Shown one piece after another: positions 35,671 through 45,299 of a stretch of 64,000 bases of DNA (position 1 is its first letter; every line of letters begins with the position of its first letter). A program made the translations under genes and the position numbers. The notes beneath the pieces are model-generated. The model saw only the letters and a program-made list of their open reading frames with translations. It was not told the origin of the DNA and did no database searches. Source of the DNA: Robiginitomaculum sp. Its GTDB lineage: Bacteria > Pseudomonadota > Alphaproteobacteria > Caulobacterales > Maricaulaceae. The stretch lies in NCBI GenBank assembly GCA_016765135.1, contig JAESQN010000030.1:62001-126000 (forward strand), in the 5' to 3' direction.

Positions 35671-36318
35671 ATGATAAAACGTCAATTTACCCGCCTCCTA
35701 CGGAACATTGCCAGCCTTGCGGGAATTTTTGCAATGACTTTTGTACCGCTGACCAGCCATGCACAAATATATAACCAGGGACAGAATTACACGGTTGATA
35801 TCAATAAAACCCAAATCATGCACCTCCCTGCACCAGCTTCCGCAATTGTGGTCGGCAATACGGCCATTGCAGATGTGTCCGTACATTCCCCTAATTTGCT
35901 CTTTATTATTGGGCGGGGTTATGGGGTTACCAATGTTATTGTGCTCAATGATCTGGGACAAACTATTGTGGAAGCCGATATACAGGTAAAAAACAGCCAT
36001 TCCAATACGGGCAAGCGGGTTATGTTGGTAGGCCAGGGTTGGCAATCCTATGAATGTTCACCATTTTGCCAACCAGCACCAGTGCTAAGTGATGACCCAG
36101 GGTTCGTAGCGCAGTTTAGGGGCGGGGGCCAAGCTATCGACAACACTGGCACACCCGTCACCTCTGCGTCTTTCCCTACAACATCTTCGAACTCTGGTGT
36201 GCCTGGTTCCGCTTTGCCATCATTCCAACCACCGGCGCTAAACTCAGGCCTATCTAACCCGACCGTGCAGCGAAACCCGTTGCCAACCCCATTACAAGCA
36301 CAGCGCCAACCAGAATAA
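35671..36318 (+). CDS. Stand-alone pilus N-domain protein (T2SS-T3SS_pil_N)
   Basis: A 215-residue exported protein with a signal peptide ending LTSHAQ. Residues ~35-110 form the same N-domain as found in CpaC: INKTQIMHLPAPASAIVVGNTAIADVSV, then LLFIIGRGYGVTNVIVLNDLG. The remainder is a proline/serine-rich tail with a Cys pair (SYECSPFCQP). It lacks secretin domains, so it may bind the secretin or the outer membrane as an accessory. It diverges from the pilin gene across 274 bp of AT-rich DNA. Confidence 0.8.
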   Translation: MIKRQFTRLLRNIASLAGIFAMTFVPLTSHAQIYNQGQNYTVDINKTQIMHLPAPASAIVVGNTAIADVSVHSPNLLFIIGRGYGVTNVIVLNDLGQTIVEADIQVKNSHSNTGKRVMLVGQGWQSYECSPFCQPAPVLSDDPGFVAQFRGGGQAIDNTGTPVTSASFPTTSSNSGVPGSALPSFQPPALNSGLSNPTVQRNPLPTPLQAQRQPE

Positions 36319-36427
36319 CGTCTATATTACATAGGCCTCACCCAAGTATTTATGAAGTATTAACCAATAAGTTTAAACGCAAATTAGGCTCTTACTGCTA
36401 ACCATGCCCATATAAACATGATGTGGG

Positions 36428-37069
36428 ATGAAGCTTATGCACACTTTGATTACTCAAGAACTTCGGTCTATACGAGTGCGCGACTTACCTCGTGTAAAAT
36501 CTCGCCGATTGGGGCGCGGTATTTTTGGGGCCTTGCGTAAAAACCGTGACGGTACGACAGCCATTGAATTTGCCATTCTGGGCGTTCCTTTTATGGCGCT
36601 TTTGTTCGGTATTGTAGAAATTTCCGTATTGTTCTTCGTTACATCAACAACCCATCATGCCGTTGCGGAAGTGTCTCGACAAATACGTACAGGCGAATTT
36701 CAGTCAACTGGCGGCGGGGCAGAAGAATTTAAAGACGCTATTTGTGCCGCTATGAGCGGGGTCGGGAGTTGTGATAATTTGCGGGTTGATGTCCTCTCTT
36801 CCGCCACGGGTCAATTTTCAGACCTTAATTTGCCAACCTCCCCGGTAAGTTGTTCCGGGACATCTGAGGAAATTGAAGCCTGCGAAGCCGCAGATCCGGA
36901 AATGCTCGCAGACGAATACACGGATACAAGCGGTGGTGATGTCGTGATTGTCCGCGTACAATATGTACATCAACTAGCGGTCCCTAATGAACTGACCCGC
37001 TTGTCTAACGCCGCAGGGAATACCCATATCATCACGGCAACAACTGCATTTAAAAATGAGCCGTTCTAG
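36428..37069 (+). CDS. TadE-like pseudopilin (first)
   Basis: Minor pseudopilin of 213 residues. The N-terminal basic leader ends KNRDGTTAIEFAILGVPFMALLFGIVEISVLFF, a TadE-type processing site plus hydrophobic helix. The mature periplasmic part has two Cys pairs. Two ATGs (36428 and 36437) are possible. It precedes a second TadE-like gene by a few bases, giving a plus-strand pseudopilin operon. Confidence 0.87.
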   Translation: MKLMHTLITQELRSIRVRDLPRVKSRRLGRGIFGALRKNRDGTTAIEFAILGVPFMALLFGIVEISVLFFVTSTTHHAVAEVSRQIRTGEFQSTGGGAEEFKDAICAAMSGVGSCDNLRVDVLSSATGQFSDLNLPTSPVSCSGTSEEIEACEAADPEMLADEYTDTSGGDVVIVRVQYVHQLAVPNELTRLSNAAGNTHIITATTAFKNEPF

Positions 37070-37086
37070 GCTTGAGAGGTATGAAA

Positions 37087-37716
37087 ATGTTTACGAAAAA
37101 TATGAAATCCCCCAAAATAACAAACACCGGCTTTAAGTCCCGTTTGCAACAAACTTGGAACAACAAAGACGGCGTTGCCGCCATTGAATTTGCATTGATT
37201 GCTCCAATCATGATTGCGCTATACCTTGGGTTAGCGGAAGTTTCTCTCCTTATATCCGCAGACCGGAACGTTTCTCACGCCGCCTCCGTTACTGGGGATC
37301 TGGCCACGCAGGAAGAAAATTTAACCACAAGTGATATTGAAGATATTTTCAACGCTAGCCTGGCGGTTATGGGAACGAATTTTACCAATTCGCAAAGGGT
37401 CAGTATCGACATCAGAAGTTTCGAAATAGACGGTTCAGGCAACGTGCAAGAGGTTGGTTATGCCAAGCTTGGCACCGGGATAACCGATAAATATGACGCA
37501 ACTGACACAAATGCGGTCTTGCTCAACCAAGCATCCGGACTCGTTGTAACGCGGGTGCAATACGAATATTATTCACCGTCGCAGACATTTGTGCAAACAC
37601 CGACACTTTCGGAAACATTTATGCTAAAACCGCGTAAATCCGTAGCCATACCATTTGGCAGTAATATAACCTGCTCGGTGATCAGCTCTGGCAATAATGT
37701 GCGGGCAAGCTGTTAA
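37087..37716 (+). CDS. TadE-like pseudopilin (second)
   Basis: Second minor pseudopilin, 209 residues. The processing and helix region reads NKDGVAAIEFALIAPIMIALYLGLAEVSLLISA. The periplasmic domain has a C-terminal Cys pair (ITCSVISSGNNVRASC). GAGAGG at 37074-37079 gives ideal spacing to the ATG at 37087. Its 3' end overlaps the convergent phosphatase gene by four bases. No TadG-like gene with a VWA domain is found here. Confidence 0.86.
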   Translation: MFTKNMKSPKITNTGFKSRLQQTWNNKDGVAAIEFALIAPIMIALYLGLAEVSLLISADRNVSHAASVTGDLATQEENLTTSDIEDIFNASLAVMGTNFTNSQRVSIDIRSFEIDGSGNVQEVGYAKLGTGITDKYDATDTNAVLLNQASGLVVTRVQYEYYSPSQTFVQTPTLSETFMLKPRKSVAIPFGSNITCSVISSGNNVRASC

Positions 37717-38492
37717 GTTCTATAATGCTTGCGTAAATTCTCTACATGGTTGGGGCCGAGTTTAAGCACGTTACGAGCATAATCACCTATATCACCGATC
37801 ACATCCAAGGATTTTTGTAAATATTGTGTCTCCACGTCAAAATACGGGCGCAAAGCCTCGGGTGAAAATTTTCTGCCGTAGCGTTGTTCCATTTTCAAAG
37901 TGATCATATCAATAACCAAATCGAGATCCATCGCTTGTCGCGTCCGCAAGTACTCATCCATCACCTCGTCTTTGGAGACACCCAGCAACATCAAAACTAT
38001 GGCCGCGAATGTACCCGTCCGGTCTTTGCCAGCAGCACAATGCACATATATGCCCTCGCCGGTACCCGCCATGCGTTTCAAACTTCTGGAAACAATGTCA
38101 ACAAACCCAGGTGCCAAAGGCCTGGCTTCATAGGAGCCGAGCATGTAATTATATGCATCCTCCGCCGTGTTTAAATCTCGTATGGCAAAGGCTTCGTGGG
38201 GTGCCAATTTGTCAGCGCTGTCTTGGTCATATTGGGCGGAAAATTCGAAAATATCGGGGTTATAGGTACTACAAAATTTGCTGGCTTGCCGACGTCTTTC
38301 TGTCAGATATCTCAAATCAACGACGAGAGAGACACCAAATTTGTCAAAACGTCCCTGCTCCGCCTCGGTCATCTTGCTGAGCTGCGCGCCGCGAAATAAT
38401 TTTCCGGCGCTAACCTTGGTGCCGTCCGGTAATTCATGGCTACCAAAATCCCGAACGTTGAGAATATTATCAAATTTCAGAATTTTGGACAT
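37713..38492 (-). CDS. Protein tyrosine phosphatase (Y_phosphatase3 family)
   Basis: A 259-residue phosphatase related to MptpB-type tyrosine/phosphoinositide phosphatases. The N-terminal NVRDFG...DGTKVSAGKLFRGAQL motif is typical, and the active-site loop VHCAAGKDRTG (HCxxGxxR) has catalytic Cys and Arg. It is cytoplasmic, with no signal peptide. It lies immediately downstream of nrdB on the same strand (12 bp), so may be co-transcribed. Substrate unknown. Confidence 0.87.
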   Translation of the reverse strand: MSKILKFDNILNVRDFGSHELPDGTKVSAGKLFRGAQLSKMTEAEQGRFDKFGVSLVVDLRYLTERRRQASKFCSTYNPDIFEFSAQYDQDSADKLAPHEAFAIRDLNTAEDAYNYMLGSYEARPLAPGFVDIVSRSLKRMAGTGEGIYVHCAAGKDRTGTFAAIVLMLLGVSKDEVMDEYLRTRQAMDLDLVIDMITLKMEQRYGRKFSPEALRPYFDVETQYLQKSLDVIGDIGDYARNVLKLGPNHVENLRKHYRT

Positions 38493-38504
38493 AATAATAG
38501 TCGT

Positions 38505-39548
38505 TTACTGTGGAGTTTGCAGTGTTTTACCGGAACCCGATTTTTCAAACATATCCCACACACCGTCATCACCGTGCCATTCGCCTTTGGAAGCACCTTT
38601 GGAGTACTCTGTTGCCCGGGCTTCAAAGAAGTTGGCATGCTCAACACCGTTGAGGATTTCTGTCAGCCAAGGCAGTGGATGTTTCTCAATCCCGTACACC
38701 TTGGGCAAGCCAAGTTGTTCCAGCCGCCAGTCGGCAATATAGCGGATATAGGTTTTAATATCCTGGGCCGTCATACCCTCTACTGGACCCATTTCAAAAG
38801 CCAGGTCAATAAATTTATCCTCAAGCCCGACCACGGTTTTACAACAATCAATAATATCGTCTTTGACGCTAGGAGTCACACACCCAGTCTCGCGGGAAAA
38901 TTCGTGGAACAGCTTGATCATACCCTCGCAGTGCAGACTTTCGTCGCGGATCGACCAGGTGATGATTTGCCCCATGCCTTTCATTTTGTTAAAGCGCGGG
39001 AAATTCATCAACATGGCAAAGCTGGCAAAGAGTTGCAGCCCTTCGGTAAAGCCGCCAAACATAGCGATAGAGCGGGCGATGTCGGCGTGGCTGTCCGTAC
39101 CAAATTCCTGCATATAATTATGCTTGGCCGCCATGCTCTCATATTCCATGAACGCGGAAAACTCGCTTTCGGGCATACCAATGGTTTCGATCAGCAAAGC
39201 ATAGGCGGCGATGTGGACGGTTTCGATATTGGAAAACGCCGCAATCATCATTTTAAGCTCGGTCGGTTTGAACACCTGCGCATAGTGCTCCATATAATTA
39301 TCATTGACCTCAATATCGCCCTGGGTGAAGAACCGGAAAATTTGGGTCAACAGATTGCGCTCCGAATCAGTCAGGCTGGTCGCCCAGTCCTTGCAGTCCT
39401 CCCCGAGGGGCACTTCTTCGGGCATCCAGTGCACTTGTTGTTGTTTGCGCCAAAATTCATAGGCCCAAGGGTAGCGAAACGGCTTATAGCCCACGGACCG
39501 TGTCAGAAGTCCCGGTTTTTCAGCACCAATAATGATAGAATCCGCCAT
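38505..39548 (-). CDS. nrdB: Ribonucleoside-diphosphate reductase beta subunit
   Basis: Small subunit of class I ribonucleotide reductase, 347 residues. Iron ligands and the radical Tyr are visible: ETVHIAAY has the Glu, His (+3) and Tyr (+7) spacing of E. coli Glu115/His118/Tyr122; TEGLQLFASFAML and RDESLHCEG supply the remaining ligands. GGGAG six bases before the ATG at 39548 (MADSIII) decides the start. nrdA is not in the window, so the two subunits are not in one operon unless it lies elsewhere. Confidence 0.96.
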   Translation of the reverse strand: MADSIIIGAEKPGLLTRSVGYKPFRYPWAYEFWRKQQQVHWMPEEVPLGEDCKDWATSLTDSERNLLTQIFRFFTQGDIEVNDNYMEHYAQVFKPTELKMMIAAFSNIETVHIAAYALLIETIGMPESEFSAFMEYESMAAKHNYMQEFGTDSHADIARSIAMFGGFTEGLQLFASFAMLMNFPRFNKMKGMGQIITWSIRDESLHCEGMIKLFHEFSRETGCVTPSVKDDIIDCCKTVVGLEDKFIDLAFEMGPVEGMTAQDIKTYIRYIADWRLEQLGLPKVYGIEKHPLPWLTEILNGVEHANFFEARATEYSKGASKGEWHGDDGVWDMFEKSGSGKTLQTPQ

Positions 39549-39798
39549 TTTTTTCTCCCAGTCATCGCTTAAAAATTTCGATATGCCTATATATAGACAT
39601 TTACACCACACTACCCTCCATATCTTGTATCCACCCCCCTTAGCAAGTCCACATTTGCAATTAATATGAAAAATTTTGTGGAGACCCCAAAATCATTACA
39701 CCGGAGCCGAAACAATCCCGGCCAAGCAAGTCTCGTATTTTCGAATTCTTCTGCTAGACTACCAGTGTAATAATAATTTGGATTATCGGGGATATATC

Positions 39799-40296
39799 AT
39801 GACAAAATTTCTGGACTTTTTGGCGCGGACGCCTGTGCTTTTAGGACTGTTTTTACTGTTTATTTTCCTCGGCGGAGGGTTTTATTTTGTTGAACAGGCC
39901 GTGGGCGGTCCACTTCTTGATATGCAGATGAACGCGAAAGATGCCTTGACGAGGCTCGGCGCTATGTCGGACGAACAAAAACATATGCATTTGATTGCCA
40001 CCCTGACTTTGGATACGTTTTACCCTCTGGCTTACGGCGGTTTGCTGGCCGGTATCGTGTGGCGGTTCGGCGGCAGATTTCGGCGGTTTTTGGTTATTCC
40101 TGCACTCTTGGGCGTGATTGCAGACTTTGCGGAAAACACCGTGCAGGCTTTCGCACTCGCCGGGTCTGAAAACATGCTTGTCGCGAAAGACATTCTGACA
40201 CCGCTAAAATATACCGCCATTGGGCTGGCCACAATGATCGCAACAGTCATGATGCTTCAAGCTATGGCGCAATGGACGCGGCGTAAACGGAACTGA
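39799..40296 (+). CDS. Membrane protein of unknown function
   Basis: A 165-residue protein with four predicted helices (~10-30, ~70-90, ~100-120, ~132-152). The first half carries a short periplasmic stretch (DMQMNAKDALTRLGAMSDEQKHMH). The ATG at 39799 is preceded by GGGGA. I do not recognise a family. It converges with the gene at 40303. Confidence 0.65.
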   Translation: MTKFLDFLARTPVLLGLFLLFIFLGGGFYFVEQAVGGPLLDMQMNAKDALTRLGAMSDEQKHMHLIATLTLDTFYPLAYGGLLAGIVWRFGGRFRRFLVIPALLGVIADFAENTVQAFALAGSENMLVAKDILTPLKYTAIGLATMIATVMMLQAMAQWTRRKRN

Positions 40297-40302
40297 TTGC
40301 GC

Positions 40303-41352
40303 TTAACGTTTCCAGGTAATAGAAAGGGCGGCGGCGTCTTCATCATAGCTGTAGTTTTCAGCCTTTGCCTGACGCTTGTAATATGTCAGTGCCAGATCAG
40401 CATCACCGATCCTGTAGCCCAGTCCAGCCTGGGCATCTCCGATAATGATTTGATCTTGTAGGGCAAAGTTACCACTGGTAAGGCGGCGCATGGAATTTGG
40501 CGTATATGTGAGAGCCTCAGCGTCCGCGCCAGCGAAAAAATACCAGGTGTTGGATTTCTTCTCGGCCCCTTCGCGTAAATTATCACCAATACGCACCAAT
40601 GCACCCACCAGTGTACTTTGGCTGTCGCCATCGACACGCACGCTACCATGGGGGGTCAGTTGCAGATTAAACCCGTCTATTTTTCCTGTTGTGATATTCT
40701 TAGCGTATCCAATATCAATGCGACGTGTCACATTTGCCCGGCATTCCCCGGCCGTGCCAAGACAGGGCTGGCCGCCAAGGTCAAGCTTGAAAACCGAGGC
40801 GTTTACATTATCAAAAGTTGGCGAGGCGAACAAAGCACCGCGCAGTGTCGAGCCTAAATTTATGACACCGTCAGATCGCGATACCATGCCCAGAGGCACT
40901 GCGGCGGGAACGACAGGCGCACTGCCTGTCAACAATAAATCCCCAGCAGATAGTATCTCGTTTGGTAAAATCTTGACACCCGTTTTTGAATGGCGGGTGC
41001 GCCGGGTTTTACCTTGCCCGCGCAAACTGGCGGCACTTAGCCCCGTAGGCTGGGTCAGGGTATGGGGATTCCACCGATTACTACGTTTGTTTTGCCGCTT
41101 TATATCATTCGGATTTATGGTGCGCAGATTAGGTGTGTTTAAAACTTCGGGCGCAATATCAACGGGCATAGTTTCGGACACAGGCATTTCTGGTGCCGAA
41201 CTGCCCGCCAAAGGTTGGTCTTGGTTTGATGAAACTTGTGCAAAAGCCGATACAGACATCAATAATGGCGCAATCACGCACCCGGCCACCACAACCCTGA
41301 TCGTCCCCCTAAACCGTCTATTTGGGGTGTTTATGTCTCGTCTTATGCCCAT
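40303..41352 (-). CDS. Exported protein with LpxR-like outer-membrane barrel end
   Basis: A 349-residue protein with a signal peptide ending SVSAFAQ and a low-complexity linker (~30-130). The C-terminal ~200 residues alternate hydrophobic and polar residues as in an outer-membrane beta-barrel and end in a classic terminal strand (AAALSITWKR). The stretch WYFFAGADAEALTYTPN followed by LGYRIGDADLALTYYKR resembles the DUF2219/LpxR lipid A deacylase family, but I cannot confirm the catalytic residues. The ATG at 41352 is favoured by GGGAACGA upstream; it diverges from the ABC-F gene. Confidence 0.55.
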   Translation of the reverse strand: MGIRRDINTPNRRFRGTIRVVVAGCVIAPLLMSVSAFAQVSSNQDQPLAGSSAPEMPVSETMPVDIAPEVLNTPNLRTINPNDIKRQNKRSNRWNPHTLTQPTGLSAASLRGQGKTRRTRHSKTGVKILPNEILSAGDLLLTGSAPVVPAAVPLGMVSRSDGVINLGSTLRGALFASPTFDNVNASVFKLDLGGQPCLGTAGECRANVTRRIDIGYAKNITTGKIDGFNLQLTPHGSVRVDGDSQSTLVGALVRIGDNLREGAEKKSNTWYFFAGADAEALTYTPNSMRRLTSGNFALQDQIIIGDAQAGLGYRIGDADLALTYYKRQAKAENYSYDEDAAALSITWKR

Positions 41353-41678
41353 TTCGTTCCCACACATTGCAACAAATCCCATGATTTGTTAGATTCAATA
41401 TATAGCTTATAAACGTAAATTCTAGCTTAATTCGCCGTAATATTACGTTAATCTGTGTTAATGATGTGTTTATGCAACACAATCACACGGTGATAGTCTA
41501 GTTTCTACTATATTTTAGCGACTATGACCGTGATTATTGTCACGATTGTGGCGATTTTATGATTACCTTTATGAAAACCGGGCAAAATACTGCAAGAATC
41601 GACGAAATGAACGCTTTTTCTTGTGCTATTTACACACACCCATATAAGCACCCTCAAAATAGAAACTTAGGACAGTCA

Positions 41679-43475
41679 ATGCCTCCACCGATTCTAACAC
41701 TGAAAAACATCCATTTGTCTTTTGGCTCGACGCCTCTGATCGAGGGTGCGGAATTTGCGGTTCAGCCGGGTGCGCGTATATGCCTGGTCGGGCGCAACGG
41801 CTCGGGGAAATCAACCCTGCTCAAAATTGCCGCTGGCATAATCGAGCCAGACGAGGGCGAACGGTTTATTAAACCCGGAACCACGGTGCGTTATATGCAC
41901 CAGGAACCGGACTTATCGGCCTATACAAATCTGGGCGATTATGTCTCGGGCGGGCTTGAGGGCGCGGACGACGGCTACCGCCTGCATTATTTATTGGACG
42001 CCCTTGGTCTCGACGGCAAAGCCGACCCCAAAACCATATCAGGCGGCGAATCGCGCCGTGCCGCTTTGGCCCGCGCATTAGCACCAGAGCCTGACTTGCT
42101 GATGCTGGACGAGCCTACCAATCATTTGGATTTACCTATCATTGAATGGCTGGAAGAAGAACTGGCCGCCTATAAAGGTGCGCTCATTCTCATCTCCCAT
42201 GACAGGCGCTTTCTCTCAAAACTCACCCGCGAAACCATTTGGGTAGACCGGGGCGAAACGCGGCAGATCAATAAAGGCTTTGGTGCCTTTGAAGACTGGC
42301 GCGATAATTTCCTGGAGCAAGAGAGCCTCGACCGTCATAAATTATCACGCAAAATAGAGCGCGAACAACATTGGGTGGTTCACGGCGTTTCGGGGCGGCG
42401 CAAACGTAATGTGCGCCGCTTGAAAGAGCTGGGCAATCTGCGCAGCACCAAGCGCGGCGAAAAACAGTCCGTCGGCAAAGCCAATATCAGCGTAACCGAA
42501 GGCCAAACGTCCGGAAAATTGGTGGCCAAGCTCGAGCATGTCAGCAAAGCGTTTGGGGAGCGTCTAATCATAGATGATTTCTCGATCCGAATTGCACGCG
42601 GTGACCGGGTCGGCATTCTCGGCCCCAACGGCAGCGGCAAGACCACCTTGCTCAAATTGATCATGGGCCAATTGGAACCGGACGACGGCACCATCAAGCT
42701 TGGCACTAATTTACAGCCCTTGATCCTAGACCAAAAACGCGAAGGCCTTGATCCGAATACGACCTTGAAAGACGCGTTGACGGGCGGCGGCGGCGACAGT
42801 GTCATGGTCGGCGACATTCAAAAACACGTTGTTGGCTATATGAAAGACTTCTTGTTTCTACCCGAACAACAACGCACGCCAATTTCGCGCCTGTCTGGCG
42901 GCGAACGCGCACGGTTGGAACTGGCACGCGGTCTGCGCCTGCCATCCAACCTGCTGATTTTGGACGAACCGACCAATGATTTGGACTTGGAAACGCTCGA
43001 CTTATTACAAGAACTGATCGCCGACTATAAAGGCACGGTGCTGCTGGTTTCCCATGACCGGGATTTTCTCGACCGAACGGTAAACTCGGTTATCGCCTAT
43101 GAGGGCGACGCCAAATGGCAAGAATATGCCGGCGGCTATAGCGATATGATCGCCCAACGCGGCTACGGTGTTAAAGCCGACGTTAAACCTGGGCAAAAGT
43201 CCACGGGTGGACGAAAAGAAAAACCCCAGCAGAGCAAACCAAAACTTAGCTACAAGCATAAATTCGCCATGGAAACTCTGCCAAAAACCATGGCGGCCCT
43301 GGAAACCGAAATCGCGGCGCACAACGCAAAACTGGCCGACCCGAATTATTACATCAAAGACCCGGACGGCTTCACCAAAACCATAGAAGATTTAGACAAA
43401 GCCCAAACCAAAATGGAAAAATGCGACGAAGAATGGCTAGAGCTGGAACTGCTGAGGGAAGAAGCGGGGCAATAG
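41679..43475 (+). CDS. uup: ABC-F family ATPase (Uup-like)
   Basis: Soluble double ATPase of 598 residues without membrane helices. First domain: Walker A GRNGSGKSTLLK, signature ISGGESRRAALARALA and LDEPTNHLD. Second: [27 protein letters not shown] and LDEPTNDLD. A linker with basic residues joins them. The C-terminal coiled coil (~residues 530-598) is typical of Uup, implicated in ribosome or DNA-repair functions. The ATG at 41679 with AGGA at seven bases is chosen over upstream in-frame starts. Confidence 0.93.
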   Translation: MPPPILTLKNIHLSFGSTPLIEGAEFAVQPGARICLVGRNGSGKSTLLKIAAGIIEPDEGERFIKPGTTVRYMHQEPDLSAYTNLGDYVSGGLEGADDGYRLHYLLDALGLDGKADPKTISGGESRRAALARALAPEPDLLMLDEPTNHLDLPIIEWLEEELAAYKGALILISHDRRFLSKLTRETIWVDRGETRQINKGFGAFEDWRDNFLEQESLDRHKLSRKIEREQHWVVHGVSGRRKRNVRRLKELGNLRSTKRGEKQSVGKANISVTEGQTSGKLVAKLEHVSKAFGERLIIDDFSIRIARGDRVGILGPNGSGKTTLLKLIMGQLEPDDGTIKLGTNLQPLILDQKREGLDPNTTLKDALTGGGGDSVMVGDIQKHVVGYMKDFLFLPEQQRTPISRLSGGERARLELARGLRLPSNLLILDEPTNDLDLETLDLLQELIADYKGTVLLVSHDRDFLDRTVNSVIAYEGDAKWQEYAGGYSDMIAQRGYGVKADVKPGQKSTGGRKEKPQQSKPKLSYKHKFAMETLPKTMAALETEIAAHNAKLADPNYYIKDPDGFTKTIEDLDKAQTKMEKCDEEWLELELLREEAGQ

Positions 43476-43637
43476 TTGGTTCGTAGTTAGAGCGCCCCCT
43501 CCTAAGAAACCTCTAAACAACTTCTGTATTTTTGTTTTCTATAATTATGCCGAACAGGTTTATGTTATTGCCGCTAAGCCCTGACTTTGAAATAAAAATT
43601 TTATCGTAAATAAACCCTTATTATTCAAAGGATAAAC

Positions 43638-43653
43638 ACTAAACTAGTTTAGT
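43638..43653. repeat. 16-bp perfect palindrome sharing the glyQ-upstream core
   Basis: The sequence actaaactagtttagt is fully palindromic and shares TAAACTAGTTTAG with the core of the 42-bp palindrome at 7354-7395. The 287-bp region 43476-43762 between convergent uup and queE has no convincing gene and is AT-rich. Operator, terminator or unknown element. Confidence 0.75.
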
Positions 43654-43762
43654 AATTCAGCTCTTAAATTGTGTTATTATTTGTGAGGCACGCACCAATT
43701 TATTGGTGCTAGGCTAAAAAATACATAAAGGAAGGTTGTTCAGACATACCTTAATATAGCCC

Positions 43763-44485
43763 CTAACGCACCCCTAAATACTTATGGGTTTGCAGGCTCA
43801 AATGCCAGTTTGGATGTTTGAGGCAATAGTTAAAGGCGGCCCTCATAGTATCTTGGGTGTCGTCTTTTTCATCACCTTTTTCGTTGTCTTTTTTGTTGTC
43901 TTTTTTGCTGTCTTTTTTGTTGTCTAGCGGCTGTAATGAAAATACCTGAAAGTCCAGATGGGCAAAATCTTCGGGCTTGTTCTCTATTTGCGGATAGACC
44001 AGTTTTATCTCGTCTCCACTGACCTGCACCAATTTTGCGTCTGCTTTCGGGCTAACACAAAGCCAGTCAATGCCCGACGGTGCCTTGAGCGTGCCATTGG
44101 TTTCCACGGCGACTTTAAATCCGGCGGCATGTAGAGCCGTGATTAAGGGCGCGTCCAATTGCAATAAAGGTTCACCGCCCGTGCAAATCACCCATTTTTC
44201 ACCATGCTTTTCGCCATCTCTATCATCATGTTTGCCATCATGATTCATGGGCCAATAGGACAAGACTTCATCCGCCAAAAGCGCCGCCGTTTTAAATTGC
44301 CCCCCGCCCAAACCGTCCGTACCAACAAACTGCGTATCGCAAAATTTGCACACGGCATTGGCCCGGTCTTTCTCCCGGCCTGACCATAGGTTACAGCCGC
44401 TAAAGCGGATAAATACCGAGACCCGCCCCGTATGTGCTCCCTCGCCCTGTACCGACAGGAATATTTCTTTGACGGAATATGTCAT
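43763..44485 (-). CDS. queE: 7-carboxy-7-deazaguanine synthase (CX14CX2C type)
   Basis: Radical SAM enzyme of queuosine/7-deazaguanine synthesis, about 240 residues. It begins [20 protein letters not shown]. The cluster cysteines are spaced CX14CX2C (CNLW...AVCKFC), the atypical class known from Burkholderia QueE, not the standard CX3CX2[12 protein letters not shown] follows. Two hydrophilic insertions, one with Asp/His/Lys/Glu (~95-110) and one made of DNKK/DSKK repeats (~190-215), set it apart. It overlaps queC by four bases (ATGA). Confidence 0.93.
   Translation of the reverse strand: MTYSVKEIFLSVQGEGAHTGRVSVFIRFSGCNLWSGREKDRANAVCKFCDTQFVGTDGLGGGQFKTAALLADEVLSYWPMNHDGKHDDRDGEKHGEKWVICTGGEPLLQLDAPLITALHAAGFKVAVETNGTLKAPSGIDWLCVSPKADAKLVQVSGDEIKLVYPQIENKPEDFAHLDFQVFSLQPLDNKKDSKKDNKKDNEKGDEKDDTQDTMRAAFNYCLKHPNWHLSLQTHKYLGVR
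43883..43925. repeat. 12-bp tandem repeat inside queE
   Basis: About 3.5 copies of g(t/c)tgtctttttt, encoding a Lys/Asp-rich four-residue repeat (DNKK/DSKK) on the minus strand. The unit is a multiple of three, so slippage would change protein length without frameshift. Confidence 0.85.
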
Positions 44486-45195
44486 GCGCAATACTCATCA
44501 CTTTTATAAACTTGCCAGCCCTTGGCCCGCAAGACGCAAGCCGGACACGCCGCACACCCATAGCCCCAAGCATGACGTTCCCCGCGCTCGCCCATATAAC
44601 AGGTGTGGGAATATTGATTGATAATATCAACCAATATATTACCGCCCAATTTTTGCGCCAAATCCCAGGCACCCGCCTTGGACAAAAACATCAAAGGTGT
44701 GCGCAGCATAAATTCTCTATCCATACCCAATGACAAAGCTTGCATGGCCGCGTCCAGGGTATCTTTGCGACAATCCGGATACCCCGAAAAATCCGCCTCG
44801 CACATACCCGCCACCAGAGTATAAATACCGCGCCTATAGCCAAGGGCCGCCGCAAAGTTCAGAAAAATGATATTACGCCCCGGCACAAATGTATTGGGCG
44901 GCCCGTCCCCGTCTTCCACAATCTCAATATCGCGGGTCAGAGATGTATTGCTGATTTTTCCCAGCACGGATAAATCCAGCACATGATCCCGCCCGAGCCG
45001 CTCGGCCCAGTCTGGAAATGCCGTGCGGATCTTCTCCAAAACACTTCGGCGGCACTGCATTTCCACCATATGACGCTGCTCATAGTCAAAGCCAATTGTC
45101 TCCACATAGTCATATCTGTCCAACGCCCACGCCAAAACAGTGGCGGAATCCTGTCCGCCGGAGAATAACACCAAGGCTTTGTTTTTATGGGTCAT
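44482..45195 (-). CDS. queC: 7-cyano-7-deazaguanine synthase
   Basis: ATP-dependent enzyme that makes preQ0 from the QueE product, about 237 residues. The PP-loop is [37 protein letters not shown] and the zinc-binding end ([17 protein letters not shown]) are conserved. The ATG at 45195 ([10 protein letters not shown]) with an AGGG site is more likely than the upstream start at 45234. queE follows in the same operon. Confidence 0.95.
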   Translation of the reverse strand: MTHKNKALVLFSGGQDSATVLAWALDRYDYVETIGFDYEQRHMVEMQCRRSVLEKIRTAFPDWAERLGRDHVLDLSVLGKISNTSLTRDIEIVEDGDGPPNTFVPGRNIIFLNFAAALGYRRGIYTLVAGMCEADFSGYPDCRKDTLDAAMQALSLGMDREFMLRTPLMFLSKAGAWDLAQKLGGNILVDIINQYSHTCYMGERGERHAWGYGCAACPACVLRAKGWQVYKSDEYCA

Positions 45196-45299
45196 GACCG
45201 CCCTATATCGCGTCTTTTCCCCCATGACCAGCATCTTGGCACTAAAATTGAATAGAATAACACTCTGTGTGCAACAGAGAATCAGATAGAAAGAAAATC

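Noticed and set aside
38436-39572. 378-codon plus-strand frame opposite nrdB
   Set aside because: Antisense shadow; His/Phe/Gly-rich translation without a family or ribosome site.
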